Shown here: positions 1 to 9,601 of the stretch, piece by piece | Layout of the letters: every line of letters begins with the position of its first letter | How positions within the stretch are numbered: the first letter of the stretch is position 1 | Source of the DNA: Pauljensenia sp902373545 | GTDB lineage: Bacteria; Actinomycetota; Actinomycetes; Actinomycetales; Actinomycetaceae | Length of the DNA stretch: 64,000 nt | Direction: 5' to 3' | Assembly: GCF_041432775.1 (NCBI RefSeq) | Contig: NZ_JAPWAG010000012.1 | Location: 1-64,000 of the forward strand | The notes under the pieces: model-generated | The model's database searches: none | Seen by the model: only the letters and a program-made list of their open reading frames with translations | Told to the model about the DNA's origin: nothing | Position numbers and translations under genes: made by a program

Positions 1-15
1 GTTGGTTCAGTGATG

Positions 16-52
16 GCGGGGGGCCGCGCCCTTGATGGGTGCGGCCCCCCGC
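16..52. terminator. Terminator hairpin closing the leftward T7SS-associated block
   Basis: A perfect 12-bp stem (16-27 with 41-52) with a 13-nt loop lies just past the stop of the leftward gene that ends at 64. It has no long T run on either side, so it may work in both directions or with the weak T-tract typical of high-GC actinobacteria. Confidence 0.6.
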
Positions 53-63
53 TTGTTGGTGTG

Positions 64-1005
64 TTAGCTTGTTCGGCGCCGCGCCCAGGTGATTCCCACC
101 GCCGCGGCCAGGAGGAGGAGCGCGGCACCCGCACCCACGGCGATGACGAGGCCGCGCGAAGAAGCAGGCGAAGACTCGGAAGCGGCGTCCGCGCTGGCGC
201 CCGAGGCTGGCTCCTCGGCCTGCGAGGGCGTGGGTGTGATGGTGAAGGGATTGACCGGTGCGGGCATGTCGATGAACGGCCCGACCGTTCCCTTATTCAG
301 GGAGAAAAACGCCTCTTCGACATCGCCTTCGAGGAGGGGCTCATCGCTGGTGGGGATGGTCGCACCTTCTTCGGGAGTCCAGTCACAGTAGGACAAGTGG
401 CTCACGGACAACATGTCATCCAGGTGCTCGTGAGAGGGGTTGGCGTTGCAGTGGGCGTTGTTGATCGACGTGAACCTGACTTCGAGTTCTTTGATGGTGG
501 CGTTTTCGAAGGAGGCGAAGATCTGGTTGAGGTAGACCATGGGCGCGCGTACCTGCAGGTGGCCGGATTCATCGAGGGAATAAAACGCGTGGCGCGCCTC
601 CCCAAGATAGTAGGCTTCGATGTCGCAATTGCCGCCCACGTGACTGACCTTGACAAAGTAGCCTTCTGCTGAGCCTGACCAGAAGGTGTTGGCGATACTT
701 TGACATTCCTCCCGGGTGATCTTCTCGGGCGAATCGAATGTGTGAGTGAAAGCGATGCTGATGCGCATGGCCCACTCTCGAGTATCCTCACTAGTTTCGA
801 CAAGTAGCTGTTCGACAACGACTCTGGCAACAATGCCGTGGTTAGGCAGCAGGGGCGTTTCGGGTGCTGTAGTCACTGGAACACTTGGTGTCGGCACAGG
901 CGTGCCGACTGCATGAGTCGGCGCGCACACGCCCGCCACACACGCGCCAACCACAACCACACACGCCACCCACCGGGCCACACGGGCCTTCAATATCGCT
1001 GCCAT
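64..1005 (-). CDS. Secreted, C-terminally membrane-anchored protein of unknown function
   Basis: About 313 aa, not recognised as a named family. The start at 1005 is chosen because AGGAAGGA lies 5 nt upstream; the frame is open further up but has no better site. The N-terminus is a classical signal peptide (basic ARVAR, then a hydrophobic core, cleaved near THA). A Pro/Thr-rich segment follows, then a globular region with four cysteines (EECQS, GGNCDI, NAHCNA, LSYCDW) that could form two disulfides. A Pro/Ser/Ala-rich stalk leads to one C-terminal transmembrane helix and a basic RRR stop-transfer. The layout suggests an extracytoplasmic domain tethered to the membrane. It is the last gene of the leftward block behind eccD, so a role at the T7SS is possible but only inferred. 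Confidence 0.75.
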   Translation of the reverse strand: MAAILKARVARWVACVVVVGACVAGVCAPTHAVGTPVPTPSVPVTTAPETPLLPNHGIVARVVVEQLLVETSEDTREWAMRISIAFTHTFDSPEKITREECQSIANTFWSGSAEGYFVKVSHVGGNCDIEAYYLGEARHAFYSLDESGHLQVRAPMVYLNQIFASFENATIKELEVRFTSINNAHCNANPSHEHLDDMLSVSHLSYCDWTPEEGATIPTSDEPLLEGDVEEAFFSLNKGTVGPFIDMPAPVNPFTITPTPSQAEEPASGASADAASESSPASSRGLVIAVGAGAALLLLAAAVGITWARRRTS

Positions 1006-1051
1006 TGCAGTCCTTCCTGAGTGCCGAGGCAGAGCGTTCATCTGAGCCAAC

Positions 1052-1507
1052 TTAGTAGTGGTACTTGTTCAGTTGAACGTAGAAGGCACTGCGTTCCGGG
1101 TCATAGTTGTCGAATACTGCGAGACGCTCTGGGGAGATGTACACGGACTGGATTTTCTCCTCCTTAACCGTCTTCATGAGATTCTCCTCAGCCGTTTCGT
1201 CACCACTCTCGAGCGCCTTGATCGCAGAGTTGACGGCTGCAGCGAAGTTGCGCGCGTTTGTCGCCATACCCCTGAGCGCGGAGGCCTCCTGAGTCAGGTA
1301 TCGGGCGTACGCCGTGCTGAAAGCCGCGGGACCGCTCTCAACGCCCCACTTGCCCTCGTTCTGCAACCCGATATTTTGCTCCAGTTTGTCAGCAGCCCGC
1401 TCAAAACGGATCGCCAAGCCGTCGTCTTTATCGGTCAGAAGGGTGACCCAGCTCTTCCACTTGTAGTAGTTGACTTCCATGTTCGCAGGAACATTCTCGG
1501 CACCCAT
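1052..1507 (-). CDS. Small helical protein, candidate T7SS (WXG/ESX-like) substrate
   Basis: 151 aa with GAGGAG 5 nt upstream of the ATG. It has no signal peptide and no membrane segment. Two long amphipathic helical stretches (about residues 20-50 and 60-118) are separated by a turn with Trp54-Gly55, like the WXG turn of ESAT-6-type proteins. After the second helix comes YISPE (residues 123-127), which fits the YxxxD/E motif that marks ESX substrates. It lies about 90 bp downstream of the RDD-FHA gene and 47 bp upstream of the anchored protein. Substrate status is inferred from fold-like features and location; sequence identity to known WXG100 proteins is not evident, and it is longer than the usual 100 aa. 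Confidence 0.65.
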   Translation of the reverse strand: MGAENVPANMEVNYYKWKSWVTLLTDKDDGLAIRFERAADKLEQNIGLQNEGKWGVESGPAAFSTAYARYLTQEASALRGMATNARNFAAAVNSAIKALESGDETAEENLMKTVKEEKIQSVYISPERLAVFDNYDPERSAFYVQLNKYHY

Positions 1508-1594
1508 GACGACTCCTCATTGACAGGCATGATCGTGATGGTTCGAGCCTACCAGATGACAGGAAATGACAGAAGAGGCTTTCACAGCGCCACG

Positions 1595-3028
1595 CTAGCG
1601 CCGCTGGCGCAGGTCCACAACGGAAATGAGGCGTTCACCCAGCAGCAGCTGACTGTTCATGGGAAGCTCGATGGGCTGGCCGGGAACCAGGGTGTGGGTC
1701 TGCCCGTTGGGGGAACGGGCGCGCGTCCCGTTCGCCGAGTTAAGGTCTTCGATCGTAATGCCGCCCTCGGAGGGGGCGATGCGCACGTGCGTACGCGAAA
1801 GCGAGCGCGTCTGATCCTCCACGGGGATCGGGGAGTCCGTGGCGCGCTGCGGCGAGGGCGCGCGGCCGAGCACGATCGTGCGGTTGACGGGGATTGACTG
1901 GCCCGTGTCGAGCAGGAGTGCGGCGTAGGACGCGCTCGCCGGCGCCGAGGCCGTGGTGCTGTTGGTCGCTGTGGCAGCAGGTTTCGGTGCGGTCGTGGGG
2001 AGAGCGGGCGCGGGGACAGCGGGCTCCGGCGGGCGAGGGGCTTCGACCTCGGCGGGAGGCGCCCCGGCGCTCGCCTCTCGAGCGAGGGGTTGCGGCATGG
2101 GTGCGGAGAAGCGCGCGGTCGGTGCCGGGGGTGCAACGGGAGCCTTCGGGGCCTGCATCTCCTGAACCGGCGTCGGCGTGGGTATCGGTGCCCCGATGGG
2201 AGCCTTCGGGGTGTGCGTCTCGCGAGCCCACGCAGGCGTCGGTGCCGGTGCCGTGGCTGGTGCCTCGGGCATCGCCTCCTCCTGGACGGGCGCCGCGGCA
2301 GGCACCTCCTGGACGGGGGCGGGAATCTGCGGGCCGGGCACGTACGGCACTGACGAGGCCGGGGCCGGGGCAGGCCACGCGCGTGAGCTCGCCGGGGCGC
2401 TGGGCTTGGGCAGTTCAACGCTGGGCTTGGGCAGCTCGGCGCTGGGCTTGGGCAGTTTAACGCTGGGCTGGGCGCTTGCCGGTGACTCGCTGGAGTGGCT
2501 GATCGGTGCCGAGGGAATGTCGGTCACGGAGGAGAAACTCGTATGGCCCTCGGCGATGCCTGCACCCGCCTTGCCGTAGGGGCTGGACGACGCCACGGCC
2601 TCGTCGATTGTGTCCTCCGGTACGAAGGTCACGCACTGAAGTGAGAACAGTTTCGCCATCCACGACCCGCGTTGGCCTCCCAGAAGAACGAAGATGACGG
2701 GCAGGGGCGGGATCAGCGAGGACAGAGCCGTCAGGAGGACATACCCCGCGGACACCATCAGCGAGGGGGACAATTGCGACGAACCAGCGCGCACCAGCGC
2801 GCAACGCGCCAGGAAGGCGCCCACCGAACGACCATGCAGTGCGATCAGGATGGCCTGGAGGGCAACGTATTCGACGATGGTCGTCACGATGACGGCAACG
2901 TTGCCGTGTGACAGGGCCGAGGCGACGGCACCGAACAGCGCAGCGCCGACGATATCGATGAGGAGCGCAGCAACGCGCTTGCCGGGGGATGCGGGGACGG
3001 CAACGAGGTCGGGTGATGTGGCTGTCAT
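1595..3028 (-). CDS. RDD-family membrane protein with C-terminal FHA domain
   Basis: 477 aa. The ATG at 3028 overlaps the eccD stop (ATGA), so the two are translationally coupled; the frame stays open far upstream but that part is a shadow of eccD. Residues about 10-150 form an RDD-type region with three to four hydrophobic helices. A long Pro/Ala/Glu-rich linker follows, with repeated 'LPKPSAE/V' units and APTPA-type segments. Residues about 385-475 form an FHA domain (VLGRAPSP..., SLSRTHVRI, DLNSANGT), which recognises phosphothreonine. With a PP2C phosphatase and another FHA protein across the divergent promoter, it points to Ser/Thr phosphorylation control of the secretion system. No kinase is visible in this window. 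Confidence 0.85.
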   Translation of the reverse strand: MTATSPDLVAVPASPGKRVAALLIDIVGAALFGAVASALSHGNVAVIVTTIVEYVALQAILIALHGRSVGAFLARCALVRAGSSQLSPSLMVSAGYVLLTALSSLIPPLPVIFVLLGGQRGSWMAKLFSLQCVTFVPEDTIDEAVASSSPYGKAGAGIAEGHTSFSSVTDIPSAPISHSSESPASAQPSVKLPKPSAELPKPSVELPKPSAPASSRAWPAPAPASSVPYVPGPQIPAPVQEVPAAAPVQEEAMPEAPATAPAPTPAWARETHTPKAPIGAPIPTPTPVQEMQAPKAPVAPPAPTARFSAPMPQPLAREASAGAPPAEVEAPRPPEPAVPAPALPTTAPKPAATATNSTTASAPASASYAALLLDTGQSIPVNRTIVLGRAPSPQRATDSPIPVEDQTRSLSRTHVRIAPSEGGITIEDLNSANGTRARSPNGQTHTLVPGQPIELPMNSQLLLGERLISVVDLRQRR

Positions 3029-4446
3029 AGTACCTTCCGCCAAACGAGATCGAAAAGTCCTGACCCGTAGGTCGCGGCTGGTAGGAGCAACGTGAGTGAA
3101 AGCCCCTGGATGATGTCGATGATTCTGCCGACCAGGGCGGAGGGCTCGCGGCCCGAGCGGATGAGCGCCACGACGGGCACGATCACAGCCAGCAGGCACA
3201 GGGAGAGAGGCAGGATGACGTGCTGCGCGAACGTCAGCGTCGGTGCCGACGACTCGCCCGTGGAACGCAGGAGGTAGCGGTCCCAACCGGGCGCGAAGAA
3301 AAGCGTCACCCAGATCGCGAGCGCCGCGAGACGAGGCCCGTAATGCGTCAGCCGGTCGCGCTTCGAACGCGCGTTGGTGACCAGGGCGAGGATCGCGAGG
3401 AGGCACAGCGCGAGCGTGGCGTAGCCGGCGTAGGGTGTCTCCTCGCCGACCGGCATCTGGTAGGCGGTCAACAGGCCGGAGATGAGCGCAACGATGGTCG
3501 CGTTCCACAGGATCGTGCGGGAGCGGTCGTACGCTTCCGCCAGCGTCTTGTTGACGCGCAGCGGCGTGATTCGCGATGGTGGCTGCAGGACGGTGAGGCG
3601 AATGGAGGGGAGGCGCTTCATGACCAGCGGCAGGTCGAGCACCTGGTGGTCGGGGACCTGGAGGGCCAGGTGAGGAGACAGTGAGACGAAGAAAATCGAC
3701 GCGGTGAAGATCAACGGAGCGAAGCGGATGCTGCTCAGTGCGCTGAGGGACGCGACCGTGACGGTCACGGCAATCAGTGCGAAACACTGGACGTTGACGC
3801 GCGCGCTCGGCGTGGGCCTGGCGAAAAGAACGAGGCTGGCGACGATCAGGCAGGACCAGGTGACGATGACGGGCAGCAGGGTAGGTGAGCCGGGTAGGGG
3901 AGTGGCTGCGACGCCGACGCTTACCCCGGCGGCGGTGCAACAGGTGACGAGGGCGAAGCCGCGCGCTGCGTTGCTCGGGGCCAGGAGCGGGCACGACCAG
4001 ATGAGTGCGCACACGATCCCCAGGCCCAGACGTCCCCACGTGTCAGTCGCGAGCGAGGGGAGCATGTCGTAGCCGTCGCGATACAGGGCGAGCACGGGCA
4101 GGAGGACGCCGAGGAGAGACACGACGGAGGCAACGAATACGAAGGCCGTGGCTGTGAGCGCCGGCCGGAAGCGCCGGTTGTTTCTGGAACGTTGGTCGTC
4201 GGCGACGGCTTGGGCCGATTCCTGCGTGCCGACGATGGTGATGACCGAACCGGAGGGAATGTCTCGTCCGATGACAGCACCGAGCTCGACGGGACGTCCG
4301 CCTCCGAGTGTGAGGCGAGCTGACAGCTTGGTCAGATCAACTTCGATGAGTGCGAGCAGGCCCGCGATCGTCATTCCGACGGGGATGACGTAGTCCTCCC
4401 GGTGGGAGCTGCCAACGACGGTAATCGATGCCTGTGTTTGTCCCAC
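3025..4446 (-). CDS. eccD: T7SS membrane channel protein EccD
   Basis: 473 aa, starting at GTG 4446 with AGGAGG 5 nt upstream. Residues about 5-73 form the YukD-like ubiquitin-fold domain typical of EccD (SITVVGSSHREDYVIPVG...). About 11 transmembrane helices follow from residue 98 to the C-terminus, the expected count for EccD, which lines the inner-membrane pore of actinobacterial type VII systems. It is first gene of the leftward block, reading away from eccC, with a 4-bp overlap into the RDD-FHA gene. EccB, EccE and the MycP protease are not in this window. Confidence 0.88.
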   Translation of the reverse strand: MGQTQASITVVGSSHREDYVIPVGMTIAGLLALIEVDLTKLSARLTLGGGRPVELGAVIGRDIPSGSVITIVGTQESAQAVADDQRSRNNRRFRPALTATAFVFVASVVSLLGVLLPVLALYRDGYDMLPSLATDTWGRLGLGIVCALIWSCPLLAPSNAARGFALVTCCTAAGVSVGVAATPLPGSPTLLPVIVTWSCLIVASLVLFARPTPSARVNVQCFALIAVTVTVASLSALSSIRFAPLIFTASIFFVSLSPHLALQVPDHQVLDLPLVMKRLPSIRLTVLQPPSRITPLRVNKTLAEAYDRSRTILWNATIVALISGLLTAYQMPVGEETPYAGYATLALCLLAILALVTNARSKRDRLTHYGPRLAALAIWVTLFFAPGWDRYLLRSTGESSAPTLTFAQHVILPLSLCLLAVIVPVVALIRSGREPSALVGRIIDIIQGLSLTLLLPAATYGSGLFDLVWRKVL

Positions 4447-4472
4447 GCGAGCCTCCTTTCGTCTCCGACACG

Positions 4473-4502
4473 GATGACACTCTCAGACAGTATTGTGTCA
4501 TC
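4473..4502. promoter_or_regulatory. 8-bp inverted repeat in the eccD/eccC divergent region
   Basis: GATGACAC (4473-4480) and GTGTCATC (4495-4502) are perfect inverted copies with a 14-nt spacer. The arms are centred 22 bp apart, about two helical turns, as for a dimeric regulator. It is the only obvious dyad between the two divergent T7SS genes and could control both. Clear -35/-10 pairs were not found around it. Confidence 0.4.
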
Positions 4503-4590
4503 AGACGCGGGCTTGGCAAAAGTTCGACTGTGGTCCACGTTAGGATAGCGGGGACTACTGCTACCCGGGTGCGGTGACAAGGGAGGAACG

Positions 4591-7500
4591 ATGGCTGACT
4601 CTGAGGATCGCTTGGAGGGCGTACCGGAGATGCCCGAAGGGAAGATTCCCATCCAGGCTCCGCCGAACCAGGCTGAGGCCGCGGGCATCGGTAACGTGCT
4701 TGCGATGGTGGTCCCGATGATGGGCTCGATGGGCGTCATGGTGTTCATGGCGATCTCCCAGGCCAGCGGGGGCGCAGGTCAGGGTCGTAACTCGATGATG
4801 CTGATGATGGCGGGCGGCATGGTGTTCGCCATGGTCGCCATGGTCGCGTTCAACGTCTATCGGCAGGTCTCCCAGCATCGTCAGAAGGTTCGCACGCTGC
4901 GCGGTGAGTACCTGGCGTACCTGTCGGAAACGAGGCAGACGGTCCGTAACGTCGCTGACCGCCAGCGGGCTTTCGTGAACTGGGCTCTTCCCGCGCCCGA
5001 GGCCTTGGTTGCGGTGGCGGAACAGGGTGAGCGCGTGTGGGAGCGTGAGCCGGGCGTCGAAATGCTCAATGCGCGAGTTGGCGTGTCTGAGCAGAGCTTG
5101 GCGATGGAGCTGCTGGCTCCCGACTTGCCGCCCATGGCGAACCCGGACATTGTGTGCCTGTCTGCGATGACGCGCTTTGTTGAGACTCACCGCAACCTGG
5201 ACAGCGTCGCCTTCGGTGTTCCCCTGGAGGATTATTCGCATGTCGAGCTGGCGGGCCGCCGCGAGGACACGATCGGCGTCGCGCGGCTGATCATGACGCA
5301 CCTGGCGACCTTCGTCAGCCCCTCGTACTTGCGTATCGCGGTGCTGTGCTCGCCGGATCGTCTCACGGAGTGGGAGTGGGTCAAGTGGCTCCCTCACGCC
5401 GGTTCGACCGTCGAGTCGGACGCCGTGGGCCCCGCCCGCATGGTGGTCACTGAGGACATCGATCTGCTGGACCTCCTCGGCTCCGACGTGACGGATCGGC
5501 CGGGCTTTACCCCACGTGGTGATCTGACGCCCTGGCCGCACGTCCTCGTCGTGTGCGACGGCGCTGAGCTGCCCGCCTCAACCCAGATCGGTTCTCGCGA
5601 CGGCGCTGCCGGCGTGACTGTCGTGAACCTGCACGAGAAGTGGGGGGCGCTGACGAGCCCGTCGACGGTGCGCCTCCTCGTCCACCCCGTGGCGAAAGGA
5701 CAGACGCGCGGCGTGCTCGAGGTCAACCTTTTCAGTCACCAGGCGATCGTCGGCGAATGGGAGCGGGTGGGGCGCGCTCAGGCCGAGGCCATTGCCCGAC
5801 GACTGACTCCCTTCGCCATGGGCACCGAGAAGAAAGAGAGCGAGACGCCCGTCGGGCGCTCGGACGTCAAGCGCTCCGTGGACCTCATGGAGCTCCTGCA
5901 ATTGGGCGACATCCGAGACTATGATCCCGAGCGGGCCTGGGTGCGTCGCGAGGGCAGGAACCGCCTGCGCGTCCCCTTCGGTGTCACCCCCGAAGGCGTC
6001 CCCGTCCTGCTCGACATCAAAGAGTCCGCCCAGCAGGGCATGGGCCCCCACGGCCTCCTGATCGGCGCAACCGGTTCGGGTAAGTCGGAGGTCCTTCGTA
6101 CCCTCGTCTTGGCTCTGGCCCTGACCCACTCGCCCGAGCAGCTCAACTTCGTCCTCGTTGACTTCAAGGGTGGCGCGACCTTCGCGGGCATGTCCGAGAT
6201 GCCGCACGTGTCCGCCATGATCTCCAACCTCGAGTCCGAGCTGTCCCTGGTGGACCGCATGCAAGACGCGCTCAAGGGCGAGATGGTGCGCCGCCAGGAA
6301 GTCCTGCGCGAGGCGGGTAACTACGCCAACGTCACCCAGTATGAGGAGGACCGTATCGCGGGCAAGCATTCCTTCCCCCCGATGCCCGCCCTCTTCCTGA
6401 TCCTCGACGAGTTCTCCGAGCTGCTCACCGCCAAGCCGGAGTTCGCCGAGCTGTTCGTCGCGATCGGCCGCCTGGGCCGTTCGCTCTCGATCCACCTGCT
6501 CCTCGCCTCGCAAAGGCTCGAAACCTCGAGGATGCGCGGCCTTGAGTCTCACCTGTCCTACCGCGTGGGCCTCAAGACCTTCTCAGCCAGCGAGTCCCGC
6601 GAGGTTCTGGGCGTGCCGGACGCATACGAGCTCCCCTCGCTGCCCGGCTCCGGCTTCCTCATGCCCGGCACGGACGAACTCATCCGCTTCCGTGCCTCGT
6701 ACGTCGCGGCCCCGCCGCCGCAGCGAACCGTCGGCTCTACCCAGCTGTCCACGGCTGGAACGCCGGACCGCTCGATCAAGGTCCTGCCCTTCACCCTGGC
6801 CCCCGTCCTGACACGCGAAGAGCCCATCGCAGCCCCGGCCTCGTCCGAAGAAGTCATGAGCCTGCCCGGGGACGCCAAGTGGGCAGACATGAGCGAGCTC
6901 GACATCGCGGTGGCGAAGATGACCGGTAAGGGCGTACCCGCCCACCAGGTGTGGCTGCCCCCGCTGGACGTGCCCGACACCTTCGACCAGATGATGCCCG
7001 ACCTCGCACCCGTCGACGGCCTCGGCTTCGTGTCGATGGAGTGGCGCCAGCGCGGCTCCCTCGTCTTCCCGCTGGGCATCAGGGACATCCCGCTTGAGCA
7101 GCGCCGCGACCTGCTCACCTTCGACCTGTCGGGCGCGGGCGGTAACTTCGCGGTCGTCGGCGGCCCGCTGACCGGCAAATCGATGGCGCTGCGCTCCCTC
7201 GTCATGTCGCTCTCGCTCATCTACACGCCGCAGGAAGTCCAGTTCTACATCATCGACCTGGGCGGTGGAACCTTCGCGTCCTTCGCAGACGCCCCCCACG
7301 TCGCCGGTATCGCCACGCGCGACACCGGTGAAGTCCTCACCCGAATCCTCGCCGAGGTCCAAGGCATTATCGAGGATCGCGCGCGCTATTTCCAGCAGCA
7401 CAAGATCGACTCGATCGAGACCTACCGGCGCGGTCGCGCCCAGGGGCTCTACGACGACGGATACGGCGACGTCTTCCTCGTTGTCGACAACTGGGCCTCC

Positions 7501-8643
7501 CTCAAGGCCGACTTCGACGACCTCGACATGCGGATCGGTCGCATGCTCAACACCGCCCTGACATTCGGTGTGCACCTCGTGGCCGCAACGCCTCGCTGGA
7601 GTGACTTCCGCATGCAGATCGTTGACATGCTCGGTTCGAAGCTCGAACTCAAGATCGGCGACTTCCGCGACTCCGCGCTGGACCGCAACGTGCAGAAGCA
7701 GATCCCGGACGCTCGGCCGGGCCGAGGAGTGTGCGCGTCCAAGCACCACGTCCTCATCGCCTTGCCCCGCGCGGACGGCGAGGCGGACCCGGCGACCGTC
7801 AGCGAAGGCGTGGTCACCACGATTGAGCAGATCCGCGCGGCGCTGCCCGCCGGCCCCGGCCCCAAGCTTCGCCTCCTGCCGACCAAGGTCACTGCCGAGG
7901 AGATCGCGCAGCTGCCTGGCGCGCTCGCCCCGGTGCAGGGCCGAGCCCCCGCGCTCATTCTCGGTGTCGAAGAATCGCGACTCGGGGCGTTCCGCTTCGA
8001 CCCGAACTCCGAGCACCACCTCTACCTCTTCGGCGACTCCAAGTCCGGCAAGACAACGTTCCTGCGCTCCCTTGCACGCGAAATCGTGGCCAGGAATACG
8101 CCCCAGAAAGCGCAAATCATCGTCGTCGACCGGCGCCGCTCCTCCCTCGGCGCCATTCCGAAGGAGTACCTGGCCGCCTACCTGACGACGAACGAGTCTG
8201 TCGCAAGAGATATGGCTGAGTTCGTGGCGTTCCTGAAGGAACGTCTACCCGGCGACGACGTGACCCCCGAACAGCTCGCGAATAGAAGCTGGTGGAAGGG
8301 ACCGGAGTTCTGGGTCCTCGTCGACGACTACGACCTCGTCGTGACCTCCGAGGGTAATCCGCTCGCGGCGCTACAGCCGCTGCTGGCCCAGGCGGGTGAT
8401 GTTGGTCTCCACCTGGTTATCGCGAGGCGGATGGGTGGCGCCTCTCAGGCCGTGTACGAGCGCGTCCTGCGTTCCCTCATTGACCTCGGGTCGACAGGCA
8501 TCATGTTGTCCGGTAACCCGGACGAAGGTCAGGTTATCGGGCGTGTGAGGCCGGTCCGCGCACTGCCCGGTCGAGCGATCGTCGTCTCGCGCGAGGCGGG
8601 CACCTTCCGCGCTCAGCTCGCCTGGTCTGATCCCGTTCGATAG
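4591..8643 (+). CDS. eccC: T7SS motor ATPase EccC (EccCa-EccCb in one chain)
   Basis: 1350 aa, GGAGG 4 nt before the ATG. Two transmembrane helices lie near residues 36-58 and 68-90, then a DUF-type stalk, then three FtsK/SpoIIIE-like ATPase domains. Domain 1 has GATGSGKS (492-499) and a full Walker B with DE at 606-607. Domain 2 has GGPLTGKS (Lys863) but a weaker Walker B (VVDNW). Domain 3 has GDSKSGKT (Lys1154) and VLVDDYD. EccC selects substrates through domain 3 and drives export through domain 1. Having all three domains in one protein, rather than split EccCa/EccCb, is common outside mycobacterial ESX-1. It faces eccD divergently and is followed by phosphatase and FHA genes. Confidence 0.93.
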   Translation: MADSEDRLEGVPEMPEGKIPIQAPPNQAEAAGIGNVLAMVVPMMGSMGVMVFMAISQASGGAGQGRNSMMLMMAGGMVFAMVAMVAFNVYRQVSQHRQKVRTLRGEYLAYLSETRQTVRNVADRQRAFVNWALPAPEALVAVAEQGERVWEREPGVEMLNARVGVSEQSLAMELLAPDLPPMANPDIVCLSAMTRFVETHRNLDSVAFGVPLEDYSHVELAGRREDTIGVARLIMTHLATFVSPSYLRIAVLCSPDRLTEWEWVKWLPHAGSTVESDAVGPARMVVTEDIDLLDLLGSDVTDRPGFTPRGDLTPWPHVLVVCDGAELPASTQIGSRDGAAGVTVVNLHEKWGALTSPSTVRLLVHPVAKGQTRGVLEVNLFSHQAIVGEWERVGRAQAEAIARRLTPFAMGTEKKESETPVGRSDVKRSVDLMELLQLGDIRDYDPERAWVRREGRNRLRVPFGVTPEGVPVLLDIKESAQQGMGPHGLLIGATGSGKSEVLRTLVLALALTHSPEQLNFVLVDFKGGATFAGMSEMPHVSAMISNLESELSLVDRMQDALKGEMVRRQEVLREAGNYANVTQYEEDRIAGKHSFPPMPALFLILDEFSELLTAKPEFAELFVAIGRLGRSLSIHLLLASQRLETSRMRGLESHLSYRVGLKTFSASESREVLGVPDAYELPSLPGSGFLMPGTDELIRFRASYVAAPPPQRTVGSTQLSTAGTPDRSIKVLPFTLAPVLTREEPIAAPASSEEVMSLPGDAKWADMSELDIAVAKMTGKGVPAHQVWLPPLDVPDTFDQMMPDLAPVDGLGFVSMEWRQRGSLVFPLGIRDIPLEQRRDLLTFDLSGAGGNFAVVGGPLTGKSMALRSLVMSLSLIYTPQEVQFYIIDLGGGTFASFADAPHVAGIATRDTGEVLTRILAEVQGIIEDRARYFQQHKIDSIETYRRGRAQGLYDDGYGDVFLVVDNWASLKADFDDLDMRIGRMLNTALTFGVHLVAATPRWSDFRMQIVDMLGSKLELKIGDFRDSALDRNVQKQIPDARPGRGVCASKHHVLIALPRADGEADPATVSEGVVTTIEQIRAALPAGPGPKLRLLPTKVTAEEIAQLPGALAPVQGRAPALILGVEESRLGAFRFDPNSEHHLYLFGDSKSGKTTFLRSLAREIVARNTPQKAQIIVVDRRRSSLGAIPKEYLAAYLTTNESVARDMAEFVAFLKERLPGDDVTPEQLANRSWWKGPEFWVLVDDYDLVVTSEGNPLAALQPLLAQAGDVGLHLVIARRMGGASQAVYERVLRSLIDLGSTGIMLSGNPDEGQVIGRVRPVRALPGRAIVVSREAGTFRAQLAWSDPVR

Positions 8644-8728
8644 CGCGTAACCATTTATGGCTCGCGTGTAGAATAACGGTGTTACGCGTTATCCCACGCG
8701 CCCAACGCAGCGAGAAAGACGAAGGTAG

Positions 8729-9601
8729 ATGGCTCAGGGTGAACATGCTGAGCGCGCCCCACTATCGTGGGGCGCGTCGACTGACATCGGTCCCGTCCGC
8801 TCCGAAAATGAAGACTCCTGGCTGGCGGTTTCGCCCGTCTTCGCGGTCGCCGATGGAATGGGTGGCCACCTCGGCGGCGCCCAGGCCTCGTCGAAGGCAG
8901 TCATCACTCTGCGGCAGTTCCTGAGCCCCGAGCGCCTCGGAAACCGCCCCGTCGACCTGGTTGACCTCTCCGTCGCCATCGACGCGGCGGCCACCGCCGT
9001 CGCCGGCCTGGCGCCCGTCGATAACCCGATGGGCGCGCCCGGCACCACCCTGTCCGGCCTCATGGTCCTGTGGACCCCCGAGGGCCCCTACTGGCTCTCC
9101 TTCAACGTCGGCGACTCGCGCGCCTACGTCGTGGGCCCCGGCGGGATCCGTCAGCTCACCCACGACCACTCCGCCTTGCAGGAAGCCCGCGACCTGGCCG
9201 CCACCTCCGGCGCGCCGCAGGTGATTCCCCCGGCCAACGTCGTCACCAAGGCCCTGGGAGCCGGACAATCCGGCAGCGTCAAGGCGGATTACACGATCAT
9301 GCCCCTCGAAGAGGGCGATCGCGCCGTCATCTGTACAGATGGCGTGCACGGGGTCCTGCAAGACTCCCAGATCCACGCGATTGTCGCCGCTGGCAACGGT
9401 CCGCAGGGAACCGCCGATGTCCTCGTGAAAGCCAGCCTCGAAGCCGGCACTCGTGACAACTCAACTGCGGTTGTAGTCTACGCAGGAACCCAATCACGAG
9501 TAACATTGACAACGAATGTCATGAATCGAATGATTCAACCAGTACGTCCGGCGTCGATTCAGACAGCGCGCCGGGTTCCTCGTAGAGAAGGCAGTGACTG
9601 A
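8729..9601 (+). CDS. PP2C-family Ser/Thr protein phosphatase
   Basis: 290 aa, soluble. The metal-binding motifs are intact: DIGPVRSENED at residues 19-29, ADGMGG at 41-46, the GDSRAYV strand and the C-terminal DNSTAVVV. There is no transmembrane helix, unlike the PstP of the cell-division kinase cluster, so it is probably cytosolic. Its stop overlaps the next start by one base (TGATG), coupling it to the FHA gene. It lies 85 bp after eccC. Likely role: removal of phosphothreonine marks read by the two FHA proteins of this locus (inference from context). Confidence 0.9.
   Translation: MAQGEHAERAPLSWGASTDIGPVRSENEDSWLAVSPVFAVADGMGGHLGGAQASSKAVITLRQFLSPERLGNRPVDLVDLSVAIDAAATAVAGLAPVDNPMGAPGTTLSGLMVLWTPEGPYWLSFNVGDSRAYVVGPGGIRQLTHDHSALQEARDLAATSGAPQVIPPANVVTKALGAGQSGSVKADYTIMPLEEGDRAVICTDGVHGVLQDSQIHAIVAAGNGPQGTADVLVKASLEAGTRDNSTAVVVYAGTQSRVTLTTNVMNRMIQPVRPASIQTARRVPRREGSD

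Noticed and set aside
3029..4039. Upstream extension of the RDD-FHA frame through eccD
   Set aside because: The extension is Arg/Pro/His-rich and lies over eccD. The ATG at 3028 overlaps the eccD stop and opens the RDD domain.
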